Source: JAHJDR01 sp964609965 (GTDB lineage Bacteria > UBA10199 > JADGCS01). From it: a stretch of DNA of 64,000 nucleotides. Location: positions 1 to 64,000 of the forward strand of contig CAZSTS010000001.1 in NCBI GenBank assembly GCA_964609965.1. The letters are read 5' to 3'. The translations under genes were made by a program, and so were the position numbers. The notes beneath the pieces were generated by a model that was not told the DNA's origin, ran no database searches, and worked only from the letters and a program-made list of their open reading frames with translations. Below, in pieces: positions 16,362 through 25,120 of this stretch. Positions within the stretch are counted from its first letter, which is position 1. Each line of letters opens with the position of its first letter.

Positions 16362-16985
16362 ATGAGCCTTAGAGATAGACTTCTCATAGTCATTGCAATG
16401 CTGCTATTTTGCGTGGGCACCTATATGGGTTCACAAAAGCTTGTCATGTCGTATTTAAGCCTTTCTGAAGTCAGTCTTCTTTTGCCAGGTGAAGAGCAGA
16501 TTCCTTTTATGCCGATGACTATCTTCATCTATATCATTCAATGGGTTCTCCCAATTTCTGTGTTCATGATGATCACGAAAAAACAACGAATCATGAAAAT
16601 CCTTGTGGCATTTCTTATCACTATTCTCATTCATAATATGTTTTTTCTCATTTTTCCTGTTGAATACAGCCTCAGACCGGTTTTCTCAATGGACTCTACA
16701 ATAGCTGTATTGGTTGGTTATCTGTATCAGATGGATGCTCCCATCAATACCTTTCCCTCCATGCACGTGTCCTTTGTGTTTCTCATTTACTTTATAATTA
16801 AGCGCTATCGCCCCCAATTTAAGTGGACATTTTTGTTTTTGGCTGTTGCCATTTCCATTTCAACGGTTTTGGTTAAGCAACACTATATCTTAGATGTTGG
16901 GGCGGGATTTATCCTCGCTTACCTTGTCAATTATGTATGGATTTCAAGAAAGTATGAGGCTTTTGATAAATTCATAGAACCCTAA
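16362..16985 (+). CDS. PAP2-family membrane phosphatase
   Basis: This 207-aa integral membrane protein has about six hydrophobic segments. PAP2 hallmarks are NTFPSMHVSF (the PSxH-type motif, about residues 129-138) and LVKQHYILDVGAG (the final His-x3-Asp motif). These enzymes dephosphorylate lipid phosphates such as undecaprenyl pyrophosphate or phosphatidate, or transfer phospho-head groups; the substrate cannot be decided. The start is the ATG at 16362. It is a single gene flanked by repeats on both sides. Confidence 0.82.
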   Translation: MSLRDRLLIVIAMLLFCVGTYMGSQKLVMSYLSLSEVSLLLPGEEQIPFMPMTIFIYIIQWVLPISVFMMITKKQRIMKILVAFLITILIHNMFFLIFPVEYSLRPVFSMDSTIAVLVGYLYQMDAPINTFPSMHVSFVFLIYFIIKRYRPQFKWTFLFLAVAISISTVLVKQHYILDVGAGFILAYLVNYVWISRKYEAFDKFIEP

Positions 16986-17052
16986 GATTCCCCTAAAATC
17001 TCTATTGCCAAACGCCCTTCAATTCACTAAATATTCTGCCACGAATGCGTCT

Positions 17053-17159
17053 ATCGGCTACGGTTACGAAGCCCGTATCGTTTAGCGGTTTGGGTTACGT
17101 CAATATTTCATCACGTAACCATTACCGATTGACGAAACGGGCTTCGTAACCATTACCGA
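17053..17159. repeat. About 107-nt palindromic intergenic repeat
   Basis: The left arm 17053-17100 and the complement of the right arm 17111-17159 are largely identical. Both contain GGTTACGAAGCCCGTWTCGT. A second copy of the family is at 30194-30299. It ends 22 nt before the folD start. It is non-coding and its function is unknown. Confidence 0.85.
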
Positions 17160-17181
17160 CAGACGATGCTAGGAGATACCC

Positions 17182-18039
17182 TTGACCACAATACTTGATG
17201 GAAAACTAGTTGCTGCAAAGCTTAAAGAAGAACTCACTGCTGAGGTGAAAACCTTTACCGAGAGCACAAGCATTGTCCCAGGTTTGGCCACTGTTCTTGT
17301 TGGAGAAAACCCAGCAAGTCAGATTTACGTTAAAAATAAGATCAAAACAGCGCAAAAATGCGGGATTAAATCCACCCATCATCAAATTGACGAAACTATA
17401 TCCGAAGAAGATCTTCTCAGCCTCGTTGATTCTTTAAACAAAGATAAAAATGTTCATGGTATCCTGGTCCAGTTGCCACTCCCATCACATATCAGTGAAG
17501 AAAAAATCATCAACGCTATCAATTCAAAAAAGGATGTTGATGGTTTTCACCCTGAAAATATGGGTCGGTTATTGGCAGGTTATGATGCTCTTATGCCTTG
17601 TACACCCAGTGGTGTGATGGAGATTTTTAAACATTACAAGATAGAGTTAAAGGGAAAAGATGTTCTCATTATAGGTCGCTCAAATATTGTAGGAAAACCA
17701 CAGGCTATTATGATTCTCAAAGAGCATGCTACTGTTACCTTAGCTCATTCTCGAACTATTGATCTTTCTGCTAAGGCAAAGGCAGCGGACATAATCATCG
17801 CTGCTGTAGGAAAAGCAAAAATGGTTAAAAAAGATTGGGTAAAAGAGGGCGCTGTTGTTGTCGATGTGGGAATGAACCGTGATGAGAATGGCAAACTTTG
17901 TGGTGATGTTGATTTTGAAGGGGTGAAAGAAAAAGCGGCTTTTATCACACCTGTACCTGGTGGTGTAGGGCCAATGACGATTACAATGTTGATGAAGAAT
18001 ACTTTGAAAGCGGCAAGGCAGCTATTAAATGAAAAGTGA
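17182..18039 (+). CDS. folD: Methylenetetrahydrofolate dehydrogenase/cyclohydrolase FolD
   Basis: This 285-aa bifunctional enzyme interconverts 5,10-methylene-THF and 10-formyl-THF using NADP. It shows the YVKNKIKTAQKCGI substrate motif, VQLPLPSHI, KDVDGFHPEN, PCTPSGVMEI, the dinucleotide-binding IGRSNIVGKP and the terminal PVPGGVGPMTITML. The start codon is TTG at 17182, with AGGAG 6 nt upstream. It heads the glycine-cleavage gene run, which makes methylene-THF, so the grouping is metabolically coherent. Confidence 0.96.
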   Translation: MTTILDGKLVAAKLKEELTAEVKTFTESTSIVPGLATVLVGENPASQIYVKNKIKTAQKCGIKSTHHQIDETISEEDLLSLVDSLNKDKNVHGILVQLPLPSHISEEKIINAINSKKDVDGFHPENMGRLLAGYDALMPCTPSGVMEIFKHYKIELKGKDVLIIGRSNIVGKPQAIMILKEHATVTLAHSRTIDLSAKAKAADIIIAAVGKAKMVKKDWVKEGAVVVDVGMNRDENGKLCGDVDFEGVKEKAAFITPVPGGVGPMTITMLMKNTLKAARQLLNEK

Positions 18040-18045
18040 AAAATC

Positions 18046-18069
18046 CTTCGACCTGGCTCAGGACAAGGT
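18046..18069. repeat. CCTTCGAC...CTCAGGAC repeat fragment
   Basis: The spacer between folD and gcvT contains CCTTCGACCTGGCTCAGGAC, a short imperfect palindrome of a type often seen between genes in many bacteria. A related sequence lies at 42340-42391. Confidence 0.45.
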
Positions 18070-18100
18070 ACATAAATGAACAATGAAAAGAGAGTTCTAG

Positions 18101-19192
18101 ATGTCGAAATTAAGAAAAACACCGTTGTACGAAGAGCACAAAAAACTCAAAGCCCGTCTTGTTCCTTTTGCAGGCTGGGAAATGCCAGTGCAATATTCAG
18201 GTGTGATTCAAGAACATGAAGCAGTACGAACTAAGGTTGGTGTTTTTGATGTGAGCCACATGGGAGAGTTTTTTATTTCGGGTAAGAGAGCCGAAGAATA
18301 TCTCAATCGTGTGACAACGAATAATGTCACAAAGCTCGAGGATGGCACTTGTCAGTACACATTGCTATGTTACGAAAATGGCACAGTGGTTGATGATCTC
18401 ATCTTAAGCCGTGTCTCTCCAACAGAGTACATTGCTGTTGTTAATGCCGCAAATTTGCAAAAAGATCTCAAGTGGTTGATGGACCAAAACAAAGAGGGTG
18501 TTGAAATAATAGATAGATCTGATGAATTCGCCATGTTGGCAATCCAAGGCCCCAATAGCGAAAAGTTGGTTAGTAAAATTTATAACTCAGATTTTTCCTC
18601 CCTCAAATATTATAATTTTTCACAACCTGAATACCATGGCGCGCCTTCCTATGTGATGAGAACAGGCTACACTGGTGAATCAGGATTTGAAGTCATGGTG
18701 CCAGTGAGTAAAGCGTGTGAACTGTGGCAGGATGTGATGACGCTTGGCCAAGAATTTGGCATTCAACCAGTTGGTTTAGGGGCAAGAGATACATTGCGCT
18801 TAGAAGTGGCGTATAGTCTTTACGGTCACGAGATCAGTGATCAGATTTGTCCTCTCGAAGCAAGTCTCGGTTGGGTTATTAAACTTAAAAAAGGTGATTT
18901 TATTGGGAGAGAGGCTTTACAAAAAGTAAAAGACGAGGGTTTAAAAAGAAAAGTTGTGGGTTTTGAATTGACTGAACCTGGAATAGGTCGAGATGGTTGT
19001 GATGTTTATGTTGGTGATCAAAAAATTGGTTATGTGACAAGTGGAACTTTTTCTCCCTCACTCAAAAAATCAATTGGATTGGCTTTGATCGATATTTCTC
19101 ATGTAGAGATCGATAAAGAAATAGAGCTCGACATTCGAGGTCGTCGTAAAAAAGCCATTATTGTAAAGACACCGTTTTATAAGAAAATGTAA
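18101..19192 (+). CDS. gcvT: Glycine cleavage T protein (aminomethyltransferase)
   Basis: This 363-aa protein transfers the methylene carbon from aminomethyl-lipoyl-GcvH to THF, releasing ammonia. Recognisable segments are PLYEEHKKLKARLVPFAGWEMPVQY, given here only by its ends (PLYEEH and GWEMPVQY), then VFDVSHMGEF, YTGESGFEV, GLGARDTLRLE and the C-terminal VTSGTFSPSLKKSIGLA. Length is normal. A GAGAG Shine-Dalgarno precedes the ATG. It is followed by gcvH, with a GC-rich palindrome in the 65-nt gap. Confidence 0.96.
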   Translation: MSKLRKTPLYEEHKKLKARLVPFAGWEMPVQYSGVIQEHEAVRTKVGVFDVSHMGEFFISGKRAEEYLNRVTTNNVTKLEDGTCQYTLLCYENGTVVDDLILSRVSPTEYIAVVNAANLQKDLKWLMDQNKEGVEIIDRSDEFAMLAIQGPNSEKLVSKIYNSDFSSLKYYNFSQPEYHGAPSYVMRTGYTGESGFEVMVPVSKACELWQDVMTLGQEFGIQPVGLGARDTLRLEVAYSLYGHEISDQICPLEASLGWVIKLKKGDFIGREALQKVKDEGLKRKVVGFELTEPGIGRDGCDVYVGDQKIGYVTSGTFSPSLKKSIGLALIDISHVEIDKEIELDIRGRRKKAIIVKTPFYKKM

Positions 19193-19203
19193 TTTAATAG
19201 TAG

Positions 19204-19223
19204 GGGCACGGCGCGCCGTGCCC
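19204..19223. repeat. Perfect 20-nt GC palindrome, GTAGGGGC family
   Basis: GGGCACGGCGCGCCGTGCCC is a perfect palindrome flanked by TAG on the left and TTACG on the right. It belongs to the same family as 24937-24964 and 61483-61550. It lies between gcvT and gcvH and could lower downstream transcription or stabilise the upstream mRNA. Confidence 0.8.
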
Positions 19224-19257
19224 TTACGAAATTTTAAATATATTTAAGGAGAAACCA

Positions 19258-19647
19258 ATGGCAAATTACCCCAGTGAATTAAAGTACAGCAAAGAACATG
19301 AATGGTTAAAGACCGAGGGTGAGACAATCACTATTGGCATATCTGAATATGCTACAGAACAACTTGGTGACATTGTGCATGTAGAGCTCCCACAACCAGG
19401 TGACGAGTTTGGTGTTGGCGATGCTTTTTGTGTTGTGGAATCAGTTAAGTCTGTTTCAGATATTTACATGCCTGTTACAGGTAAGATTACAGAGGTGAAT
19501 GAACTCATTTCTGATAATCCAGGGATTATTAATGATGATTGTTACGGTGAAGGCTGGATTATTAAAGTGGCAACAGAAAACAAGTCAGAACTCGAAAAAC
19601 TCATGGCTTCTGATGCTTACGAAGCCTTTATTGCAGAAGAATCTTAA
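19258..19647 (+). CDS. gcvH: Glycine cleavage H protein
   Basis: This 129-aa lipoyl carrier shuttles the aminomethyl group between GcvP and GcvT. The lipoylation site is Lys64 in VVESVKSVSDIY. The family start YPSELKYSKEHEWL and the GIITDY-type hairpin (GISEYATEQLGDIVHVELP) are present. AAGGAG is 8 nt before the ATG. It is followed, without further coding sequence, by a run of 7-nt units up to gcvPA. Confidence 0.96.
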   Translation: MANYPSELKYSKEHEWLKTEGETITIGISEYATEQLGDIVHVELPQPGDEFGVGDAFCVVESVKSVSDIYMPVTGKITEVNELISDNPGIINDDCYGEGWIIKVATENKSELEKLMASDAYEAFIAEES

Positions 19648-19703
19648 TTGAGAGCTTTGAGCTTCGTGATTTGTGCTCATCACTCATCACTCATGACTCA
19701 TAG
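19648..19703 (+). repeat. Eight 7-nt units filling the gcvH-gcvPA gap
   Basis: Beginning at the base after the gcvH stop, the units are TTGAGAG, CTTTGAG, CTTCGTG, ATTTGTG, CTCATCA, CTCATCA, CTCATGA and CTCATAG, ending 11 nt before the gcvPA ATG. The whole spacer is periodic. Confidence 0.75.
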
Positions 19704-19714
19704 CTTCCCCCAAG

Positions 19715-21061
19715 ATGCGCTATATTCCTCATAGTTCAAAAGATATCGAAGAGATGTTAAAGACAATTGGTGTTGCGAGTGTGGATGATCTCTTTAAGGG
19801 TATTCCAGATGACCTTCGCTTAAAATCACAACTCGAATTACCAAAAGCCTTATCTGAATTAGAACTCAGAGATGAACTTAGAGAAATAGCTGATAGCAAT
19901 ATCAATCTCTCTGAAGGTTCAAATTTTATTGGGGCAGGAGCTTATCATCACTATGTTCCTGCTGTGATTTCTCAACTGATTCAAAGAGGTGAATTTCTCA
20001 CTGCCTACACACCTTATCAAGCCGAGGTTTCACAAGGGACACTTCAGGCTATTTTTGAGTTTCAAACCATGATTTGTGAACTCACAGGCATGGAAGTTGC
20101 CAATGCCAGTAACTATGATCTGTCCACGGCTTGTGCTGAGGCTTTGATCATGGCGAATAGGGTGAATAAAAAGAAAAAGGCCTTGGTCGCGCGAACTCTT
20201 CATCCCCATTACAGAGAAGTCATCAAAACATATTTTAAACATCAAGATTACGAAATTATCGAAATCCCACTCACTAAAGAAGGAAGGCTCGATACGGATT
20301 TTATAAAAGATAACCTAGATGATTCAGTGTCGGCAGTTTTAGTACAGTCACCCAATTTCTTTGGAGTCATTGAAGACTTGGCTCCTCTTGGGCAAATAAT
20401 CGCAGAAAAACCAGCCTTGTTTGTTGTGGCCACAGCAGAACCATTATCCTACGCTGTTCTCACATCTCCTGCTGAAGTAGGTGCTGATATTGCAATTGGC
20501 GAAGGCATGAGTTTTGGTGTAGGGTTAAATTACGGAGGCCCTTACTTAGGTCTTTTTGCAACTAAGAAAAAATACATTCGAAACATGCCAGGCAGATTAG
20601 TGGGACAAACAGAGGATCTTGATGGCAAACGAGGTTATGTTCTCACTTTTGCTACACGCGAACAACACATTAGGCGCGAAAAAGCCACTTCGAATATCTG
20701 CACAAATCAAGGTTTGTGTGCTTTGATGTGTGCTATTCATCTTTCGCTTCTAGGGCCAAAAGGTTTAGAAAAAATCGCGCTTATTAATATGCAAAGGCTC
20801 CAACAACTAGAATCTATACTTAAAGAAGAAAGTGATAAGGCTGTTCTTTTTAGTGCGCCAAAATTCAATGAAACAGTGATAGAGCTTGCTGTGCCTGCTC
20901 GCGAGGCTGTTATCAAATTGCTCAAAGATCGTGTTTTGGCAGGCATTGATCTGTCCACCTATTATCCCGAGTTAGAAAGACATATACTCATCTGTACTAC
21001 TGAAATGAACCGCTCAATGGATGTAGAGATATTTGCTGAGAGAATCAGGAGGTTTTTATAA
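19715..21061 (+). CDS. gcvPA: Glycine dehydrogenase subunit 1 (GcvPA)
   Basis: This 448-aa protein is the N-terminal half of the split P protein, the PLP-dependent glycine decarboxylase. Family segments are RYIPHSSKDIEEML, FIGAGAYHHYVPAV, TAYTPYQAEVSQGTLQ, EFQTMICELTGMEVANASNYD and the C-terminal STYYPELERHILICTTE. It lacks the PLP lysine, which is in GcvPB. The start is the ATG at 19715, with no strong Shine-Dalgarno because the preceding spacer is a 7-nt repeat. Its stop overlaps the proposed gcvPB start. Confidence 0.95.
   Translation: MRYIPHSSKDIEEMLKTIGVASVDDLFKGIPDDLRLKSQLELPKALSELELRDELREIADSNINLSEGSNFIGAGAYHHYVPAVISQLIQRGEFLTAYTPYQAEVSQGTLQAIFEFQTMICELTGMEVANASNYDLSTACAEALIMANRVNKKKKALVARTLHPHYREVIKTYFKHQDYEIIEIPLTKEGRLDTDFIKDNLDDSVSAVLVQSPNFFGVIEDLAPLGQIIAEKPALFVVATAEPLSYAVLTSPAEVGADIAIGEGMSFGVGLNYGGPYLGLFATKKKYIRNMPGRLVGQTEDLDGKRGYVLTFATREQHIRREKATSNICTNQGLCALMCAIHLSLLGPKGLEKIALINMQRLQQLESILKEESDKAVLFSAPKFNETVIELAVPAREAVIKLLKDRVLAGIDLSTYYPELERHILICTTEMNRSMDVEIFAERIRRFL
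21047..21060 (+). promoter_or_regulatory. Perfect Shine-Dalgarno facing an ATA start
   Basis: AGGAGG (21047-21052) is followed after 5 nt by ATA (21058-21060), which overlaps the gcvPA TAA as ATAA, the analogue of the common ATGA overlap. The nearest ATG in frame is 48 nt further on and has no Shine-Dalgarno. Confidence 0.6.
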
Positions 21062-22512
21062 AAACTGAAGAAAAAACAATTTATCAAAAATCAAACCCTG
21101 GACGGATGGGATATTCTTTTAAGACAGACGATGTTGAAGGAAAATCAATTAAAGATTTTTTGCCAGAGGAATTGCGTCGTCAAACTCCTGCAAAATTACC
21201 AGAACTTTCCGAACTCGATGTTGTGCGTCATTACACAAGATTGTCACAACTCAATTATTCCATTGATACGCATTTTTATCCCTTAGGTTCTTGCACTATG
21301 AAGTACAATCCTCGCATCAATGAGGAACTAGCTTTATTAGAGGGTTTTAGACTCGCGCATCCTATGCAGTACCAGTACACCATTCAGGGTAATTTACGTA
21401 TCATGTATGGATTGGGTAAATTACTGAAAATAATTACAGGATTGGATTCCGTTACACTTCAACCTGCGGCAGGGGCTCATGGAGAACTTACGGGTCTTTT
21501 TATGATCAGGGCTTGTTTGACTGCAAAGGGTAATCCAAGAAAGAAAGTTATTATTCCTGATTCAGCCCATGGCACAAATCCTTCATCAGCCAATCTCTGT
21601 GGTTATGAAGTTATCACTGTAAAGACGACTGAAGAAGGTTACATGACGCCAGAATCGGTGAAAAAAGTCATGGACAAAGATGTGGCCTGTCTCATGGTAA
21701 CCAATCCTTCCACTCTTGGTGTTTTCGAAAAAAACATAAAAGCCATCACAGACATTGTTCATGATGAGGGTGGTTTTATTTATTGTGATGGGGCTAATCT
21801 CAATGCTGTTTTAGGACATGTGCGTATGGCAGATTTGGGTGTTGATTGTTTGCACATTAACCTGCACAAAACATTTTCAACACCACATGGTGGTGGCGGG
21901 CCTGGTTCTGGTCCTGTTGTTGTGACAAAAGAACTCGAGCCCTTTTTGCCCATACCAGTGATTGCCAGAAAGGATAACGGCCGTTACACAGCTTTGTTTA
22001 ACAGACCTGAGTCTATTGGGCGTGTGAGGGCATTTTTTGGAAATTTTGCTATGCTCGTTCGTGCTTATGCCTATATTCGCGAGATGGGTGCAGAAGGACT
22101 CAAACAAGTGTCGGACATGGCTGTGCTCAATGCAAATTATATTAGAGCTCGTCTTAAAAACCATTATTCTTTGGCTTGCGAGGCTCCTTCAATGCATGAG
22201 GTGGTTTTTTCGGACAAATCCTTCAAAGCCACAGGGATTAAAACACTCGATCTTGCCAAAAGATTGCTCGATCTTGGTGTGCACGCGCCAACAGTTTATT
22301 TTCCCATCATTGTTTCTGGTGCTATTATGATCGAGCCCACAGAGACTGAATCCAAAGACACGCTCGATAGTTTCTGCGACACGATGATTCAGGTTCAAAA
22401 AGAAATAACAGAGAATCCTCAGGTTCTCAAAGATTCACCTCAGTTTACATATCGTAAACGACTTGATGAGGTGAAGGCTGTGAGAGAACCAAAACTAAGG
22501 GAGGAATTCTAA
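21058..22512 (+). CDS. gcvPB: Glycine dehydrogenase subunit 2 (GcvPB), probable ATA start
   Basis: This is the C-terminal half of the split P protein, and it carries the PLP lysine in HINLHKTFSTPHGGGGPGSG. Other segments are FYPLGSCTMKYNPR, AAGAHGELTG and DSAHGTNPSSA. An ATG occurs at 21106 (468 aa). However, the frame upstream encodes TIYQKSNPGR leading into MGYS, which matches the conserved LIFEKSRPGRRGYS-like N-terminus of the family. With AGGAGG placed for the ATA at 21058, a 484-aa product from a non-canonical start is the better model; a sequencing error from ATG to ATA is the alternative. Confidence 0.85.
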   Translation: MKTEEKTIYQKSNPGRMGYSFKTDDVEGKSIKDFLPEELRRQTPAKLPELSELDVVRHYTRLSQLNYSIDTHFYPLGSCTMKYNPRINEELALLEGFRLAHPMQYQYTIQGNLRIMYGLGKLLKIITGLDSVTLQPAAGAHGELTGLFMIRACLTAKGNPRKKVIIPDSAHGTNPSSANLCGYEVITVKTTEEGYMTPESVKKVMDKDVACLMVTNPSTLGVFEKNIKAITDIVHDEGGFIYCDGANLNAVLGHVRMADLGVDCLHINLHKTFSTPHGGGGPGSGPVVVTKELEPFLPIPVIARKDNGRYTALFNRPESIGRVRAFFGNFAMLVRAYAYIREMGAEGLKQVSDMAVLNANYIRARLKNHYSLACEAPSMHEVVFSDKSFKATGIKTLDLAKRLLDLGVHAPTVYFPIIVSGAIMIEPTETESKDTLDSFCDTMIQVQKEITENPQVLKDSPQFTYRKRLDEVKAVREPKLREEF

Positions 22513-22515
22513 AAA

Positions 22516-22995
22516 ATGAAGAATCAAAATCAAAAACCAGTTTCTTTATCTAAAACCGAAAACCATCACATGGTATTGCCAGAACACACGAATCCCATGG
22601 GCAATCTCTTTGGGGGGACGCTCATGTCTTGGATTGATGAGACCGCAAGCATTGCTTCCTTTCGCCATTGTCGCACCCTTGTTGTGACTGCTTCTATGGA
22701 TAGTCTTTCTTTTATCACGCCTGTTAAATTAGGCGAGTTGGTCACTCTTAAGTCATCGGTGAATTATACAAGTAATCGATCCATTGAAGTAGGCGTGAAA
22801 GTGTTTGCCGAAAATCCTATCAAGGGCGAAGAACGGCATGTAGCCAGCGCCTATCTCACATTCGTCTCTCTAGACAAAAAGGGCAAAGCTCAACCTGTTC
22901 CTCCTGTTTTTCCTGAAACGCTTGAAGAAAAAAAGAGATATGAAGCAGGGAGACAAAGGCGTGAGGAGAGGTTAGTGAAGAGGAAAGGGAAATAG
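22516..22995 (+). CDS. Acyl-CoA thioesterase (hotdog fold, YciA/BFIT type)
   Basis: This 159-aa single-hotdog protein is predicted to hydrolyse acyl-CoA thioesters. The active-site region reads LPEHTNPMGNLFGGTLMSWIDE, shown by its parts HTNPMGNLFGG and MSWIDE, followed by the SMDSLSFITPVKLGEL strand. The C-terminus is a Lys/Arg/Glu-rich helix. It starts 3 nt after the gcvPB stop, so it is cotranscribed with the glycine cleavage genes. Its substrate and its link to glycine metabolism are unknown. Confidence 0.85.
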   Translation: MKNQNQKPVSLSKTENHHMVLPEHTNPMGNLFGGTLMSWIDETASIASFRHCRTLVVTASMDSLSFITPVKLGELVTLKSSVNYTSNRSIEVGVKVFAENPIKGEERHVASAYLTFVSLDKKGKAQPVPPVFPETLEEKKRYEAGRQRREERLVKRKGK

Positions 22996-22996
22996 A

Positions 22997-24766
22997 TCAA
23001 CCTGCATAACCAAGATATGCTTCAGTAACAACAGGACAGTCAAAGTGTACTGCCAAAATAACTTGGGCAGCCTTTAATCCAGATCGATCAGCTACGGGAT
23101 GTTTTTTATTTATTTGTGACACATGTTGTGTTACAGTGTATAGTTCATCGCTTTGTCCGTCTATCCTTATTCTGCTCACGCGACTCCCTAAAAGATCAAC
23201 GCCAACAAATCCCGCAGCCACAACTTTATGACCAAGGGCCATCCCTAAATGGTTAGAAAAAAAACAGGTTCCTATTATGAATTCGTAAGCCCCATTTGGG
23301 AGTTGAACTAGTACGTACCTAACTTCATTTGCCAGATCCCCCGGGTTTAAAGGTTCTGGATTGAGATTTCTTCTGGTCTCTGCAATTTTAGTTAATTCAT
23401 TAGCATCTGAAATAACAGTTGCGTGCGCGTCTCTAAGTTTTGCTGTTCTGAATTCCAATAGAGCTCTATTGGCTTCATCCTCAAAAGGGGTTTCGGTTAA
23501 TAGATAGAGGGCTTTTTCAGCAACAGGATTAGATTCTAGGAGATTGAGAAGTAAGTTAAAATTTGTTTTGCTTTGCGTAGTTACTGTTCTAAAATACAGG
23601 CCTTCTACAGCAGTGTCAGTGTCAGTCAACATATCTCCATAGGCAAATTCTAGTGCCCACTCAGCGGGTTCAGGATAGAGGATGAATTTATCGACCAGTG
23701 TAGGCATTTCCATTGCATTGGCCCCTGAGACGATGGCGGCTAAGGCTCTGGTCTCCTCATTTCCCTTTCTTGCAGCTTGGCAGGTACGCTGAATAAAATG
23801 TTCTAGGTGAGATTCATTAGGTGAAAAAATTACTTTGAGACCAGCTTGGAAAATAGCTGCTGCCATGCGCGCTATTGCACCTGTGACGTTTTTACGCAAA
23901 CCGGATGAGTCGACCATAAGAGTGCTTAACCACTGACCTCTTTCTATTCTGCTTGAGCGGCAGGACATGCTTGTTAACGTGCTTTCTAATTTACTGCTTT
24001 TAATAGCCGCTTCAACTAGATTATTTCTTTGAGCGTAGCACTGTTGTTCTAGAAGACTAGGCACAATTCCTTCGCTACTTGTCAGTGTTTCAAAAGCCCT
24101 TAAGGCTTTTTCATTGTTCTTTCCAACCAGGCGTACAAAGCTTGTATAAAAACTCTCACTAAGATCATGGCTCACTTCTAAAAACTTGTTTGGAGATGAA
24201 TCCATGACAGCTAGGGCTCTTAATTGTGTTGAGGGATTTCTCATAAGGGCCTCTAAAAACGCTGCTGTTTCTAGGCCATCATGTGCAAAAACCTGCATGG
24301 CATATTCAGTTTCTGGATATGCTCTTGAGGCGTCAATAAGTTCATCTCTTAATCCGGCAGATAAATGAGGTTCAAGTAGATGAAGATCTGATTTTGCTAA
24401 ATCATTAATGGACATATATTTACCAACACTTCTAGGAAGTTGAAGAAGTGCTTCTAATGATTTTGTATCACCTTGAGATGCTAATTTGCCTAAAACAGCT
24501 GGATTATCATGATGTCTCCATCTTGTATAAAAAGCATGCCAAGGTGCTTTTTTTTGGGGGCCACTCTTTGTTGCTTGTGCCCCTCCTGCTTCAACTTGAC
24601 CAAGTGCATTTCCTGCATTTTGCGATTCGCTCGCTGCTTTTAAAGGGGCATCTGTCGAGGTTTCAAAACCTGTGAATGAGTGATTTGCTGAACAAACTCC
24701 ATCATAAATTGTGAAACTTTTAAAAGCTGTAGTTTGAATTTGTATATTAGACCTAGCAAGAACCAT
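22997..24766 (-). CDS. Unknown 589-aa helical protein
   Basis: I do not recognise this family. The product has no signal peptide or lipobox. The N-terminal 75 residues are Ser/Ala/Gly-rich and low in complexity. Residues about 75-450 look like a series of short amphipathic helices rich in Ala/Leu/Glu (for example TKSLEALLQLP and MRNPSTQLRALAVMD), as in HEAT- or ARM-like repeats. The last 130 residues appear more beta-like (VRYVLVQLPNGAYEFIIG). Upstream AGGAG precedes the ATG. It converges on the thioesterase gene with one base between stops. Confidence 0.7.
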   Translation of the reverse strand: MVLARSNIQIQTTAFKSFTIYDGVCSANHSFTGFETSTDAPLKAASESQNAGNALGQVEAGGAQATKSGPQKKAPWHAFYTRWRHHDNPAVLGKLASQGDTKSLEALLQLPRSVGKYMSINDLAKSDLHLLEPHLSAGLRDELIDASRAYPETEYAMQVFAHDGLETAAFLEALMRNPSTQLRALAVMDSSPNKFLEVSHDLSESFYTSFVRLVGKNNEKALRAFETLTSSEGIVPSLLEQQCYAQRNNLVEAAIKSSKLESTLTSMSCRSSRIERGQWLSTLMVDSSGLRKNVTGAIARMAAAIFQAGLKVIFSPNESHLEHFIQRTCQAARKGNEETRALAAIVSGANAMEMPTLVDKFILYPEPAEWALEFAYGDMLTDTDTAVEGLYFRTVTTQSKTNFNLLLNLLESNPVAEKALYLLTETPFEDEANRALLEFRTAKLRDAHATVISDANELTKIAETRRNLNPEPLNPGDLANEVRYVLVQLPNGAYEFIIGTCFFSNHLGMALGHKVVAAGFVGVDLLGSRVSRIRIDGQSDELYTVTQHVSQINKKHPVADRSGLKAAQVILAVHFDCPVVTEAYLGYAG

Positions 24767-24936
24767 AGAAACTCCTGATGCAAATTTATATAGTTCTATG
24801 TTCGAGTAATTTATATTCCTGTTGCGTGTTTGAGGGGATAAAGGTTTTTTGGAAAAAACGGGATTGTTATATTGGGTGTCATCTTCGCGGAGGCGGGGAT
24901 CCAGTCTAAAAAAATATTCTATTCATCATAAAAAGT

Positions 24937-24964
24937 GTAGGGGCACAGCATGCTGTGCCCCTAC
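24937..24964. repeat. Perfect 28-nt palindrome, GTAGGGGC family
   Basis: GTAGGGGCACAGCA is followed at once by its complement TGCTGTGCCCCTAC. It is REP-like and in the same family as 19204-19223 and 61483-61550. Confidence 0.85.
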
Positions 24965-24982
24965 AAAGATATCACAAGTCTT

Positions 24983-25082
24983 CCTGGGATTAAAATCCCA
25001 GGCTTTATGCTTTAGTCCTTGCAGGACTAGGAAGGAATGTCCTTTAGGACAATAGCATATAGCCGGAGACTTTAGTCTCTGG
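24983..25082. repeat. Cluster of four consecutive hairpins
   Basis: The hairpins are CCTGGGAT-taaa-ATCCCAGG (24983-25002), TAGTCCT-tgc-AGGACTA (25013-25029), TGTCCT-tt-AGGACA (25038-25051) and CCGGAGACT-tt-AGTCTCTGG (25063-25082, one G-U pair). They are different stems in close succession and non-coding. Confidence 0.75.
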
Positions 25083-25120
25083 AAGAGAGGTTTAAGAGAT
25101 TTTATTTGGGGGGTGGCAGA

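Larger units (their letters stand above)
24767..25120. other. Repeat-rich intergenic region
   Basis: This 354-bp stretch has no supported gene. It contains a perfect 28-nt palindrome (24937-24964) and a string of four small hairpins (24983-25082). No convincing promoter for the 589-aa gene was seen. Confidence 0.65.

Noticed and set aside
18040..18100. Glycine riboswitch before gcvT
   Set aside because: The gap is only 61 nt, holds a repeat fragment and has no aptamer-like pattern.
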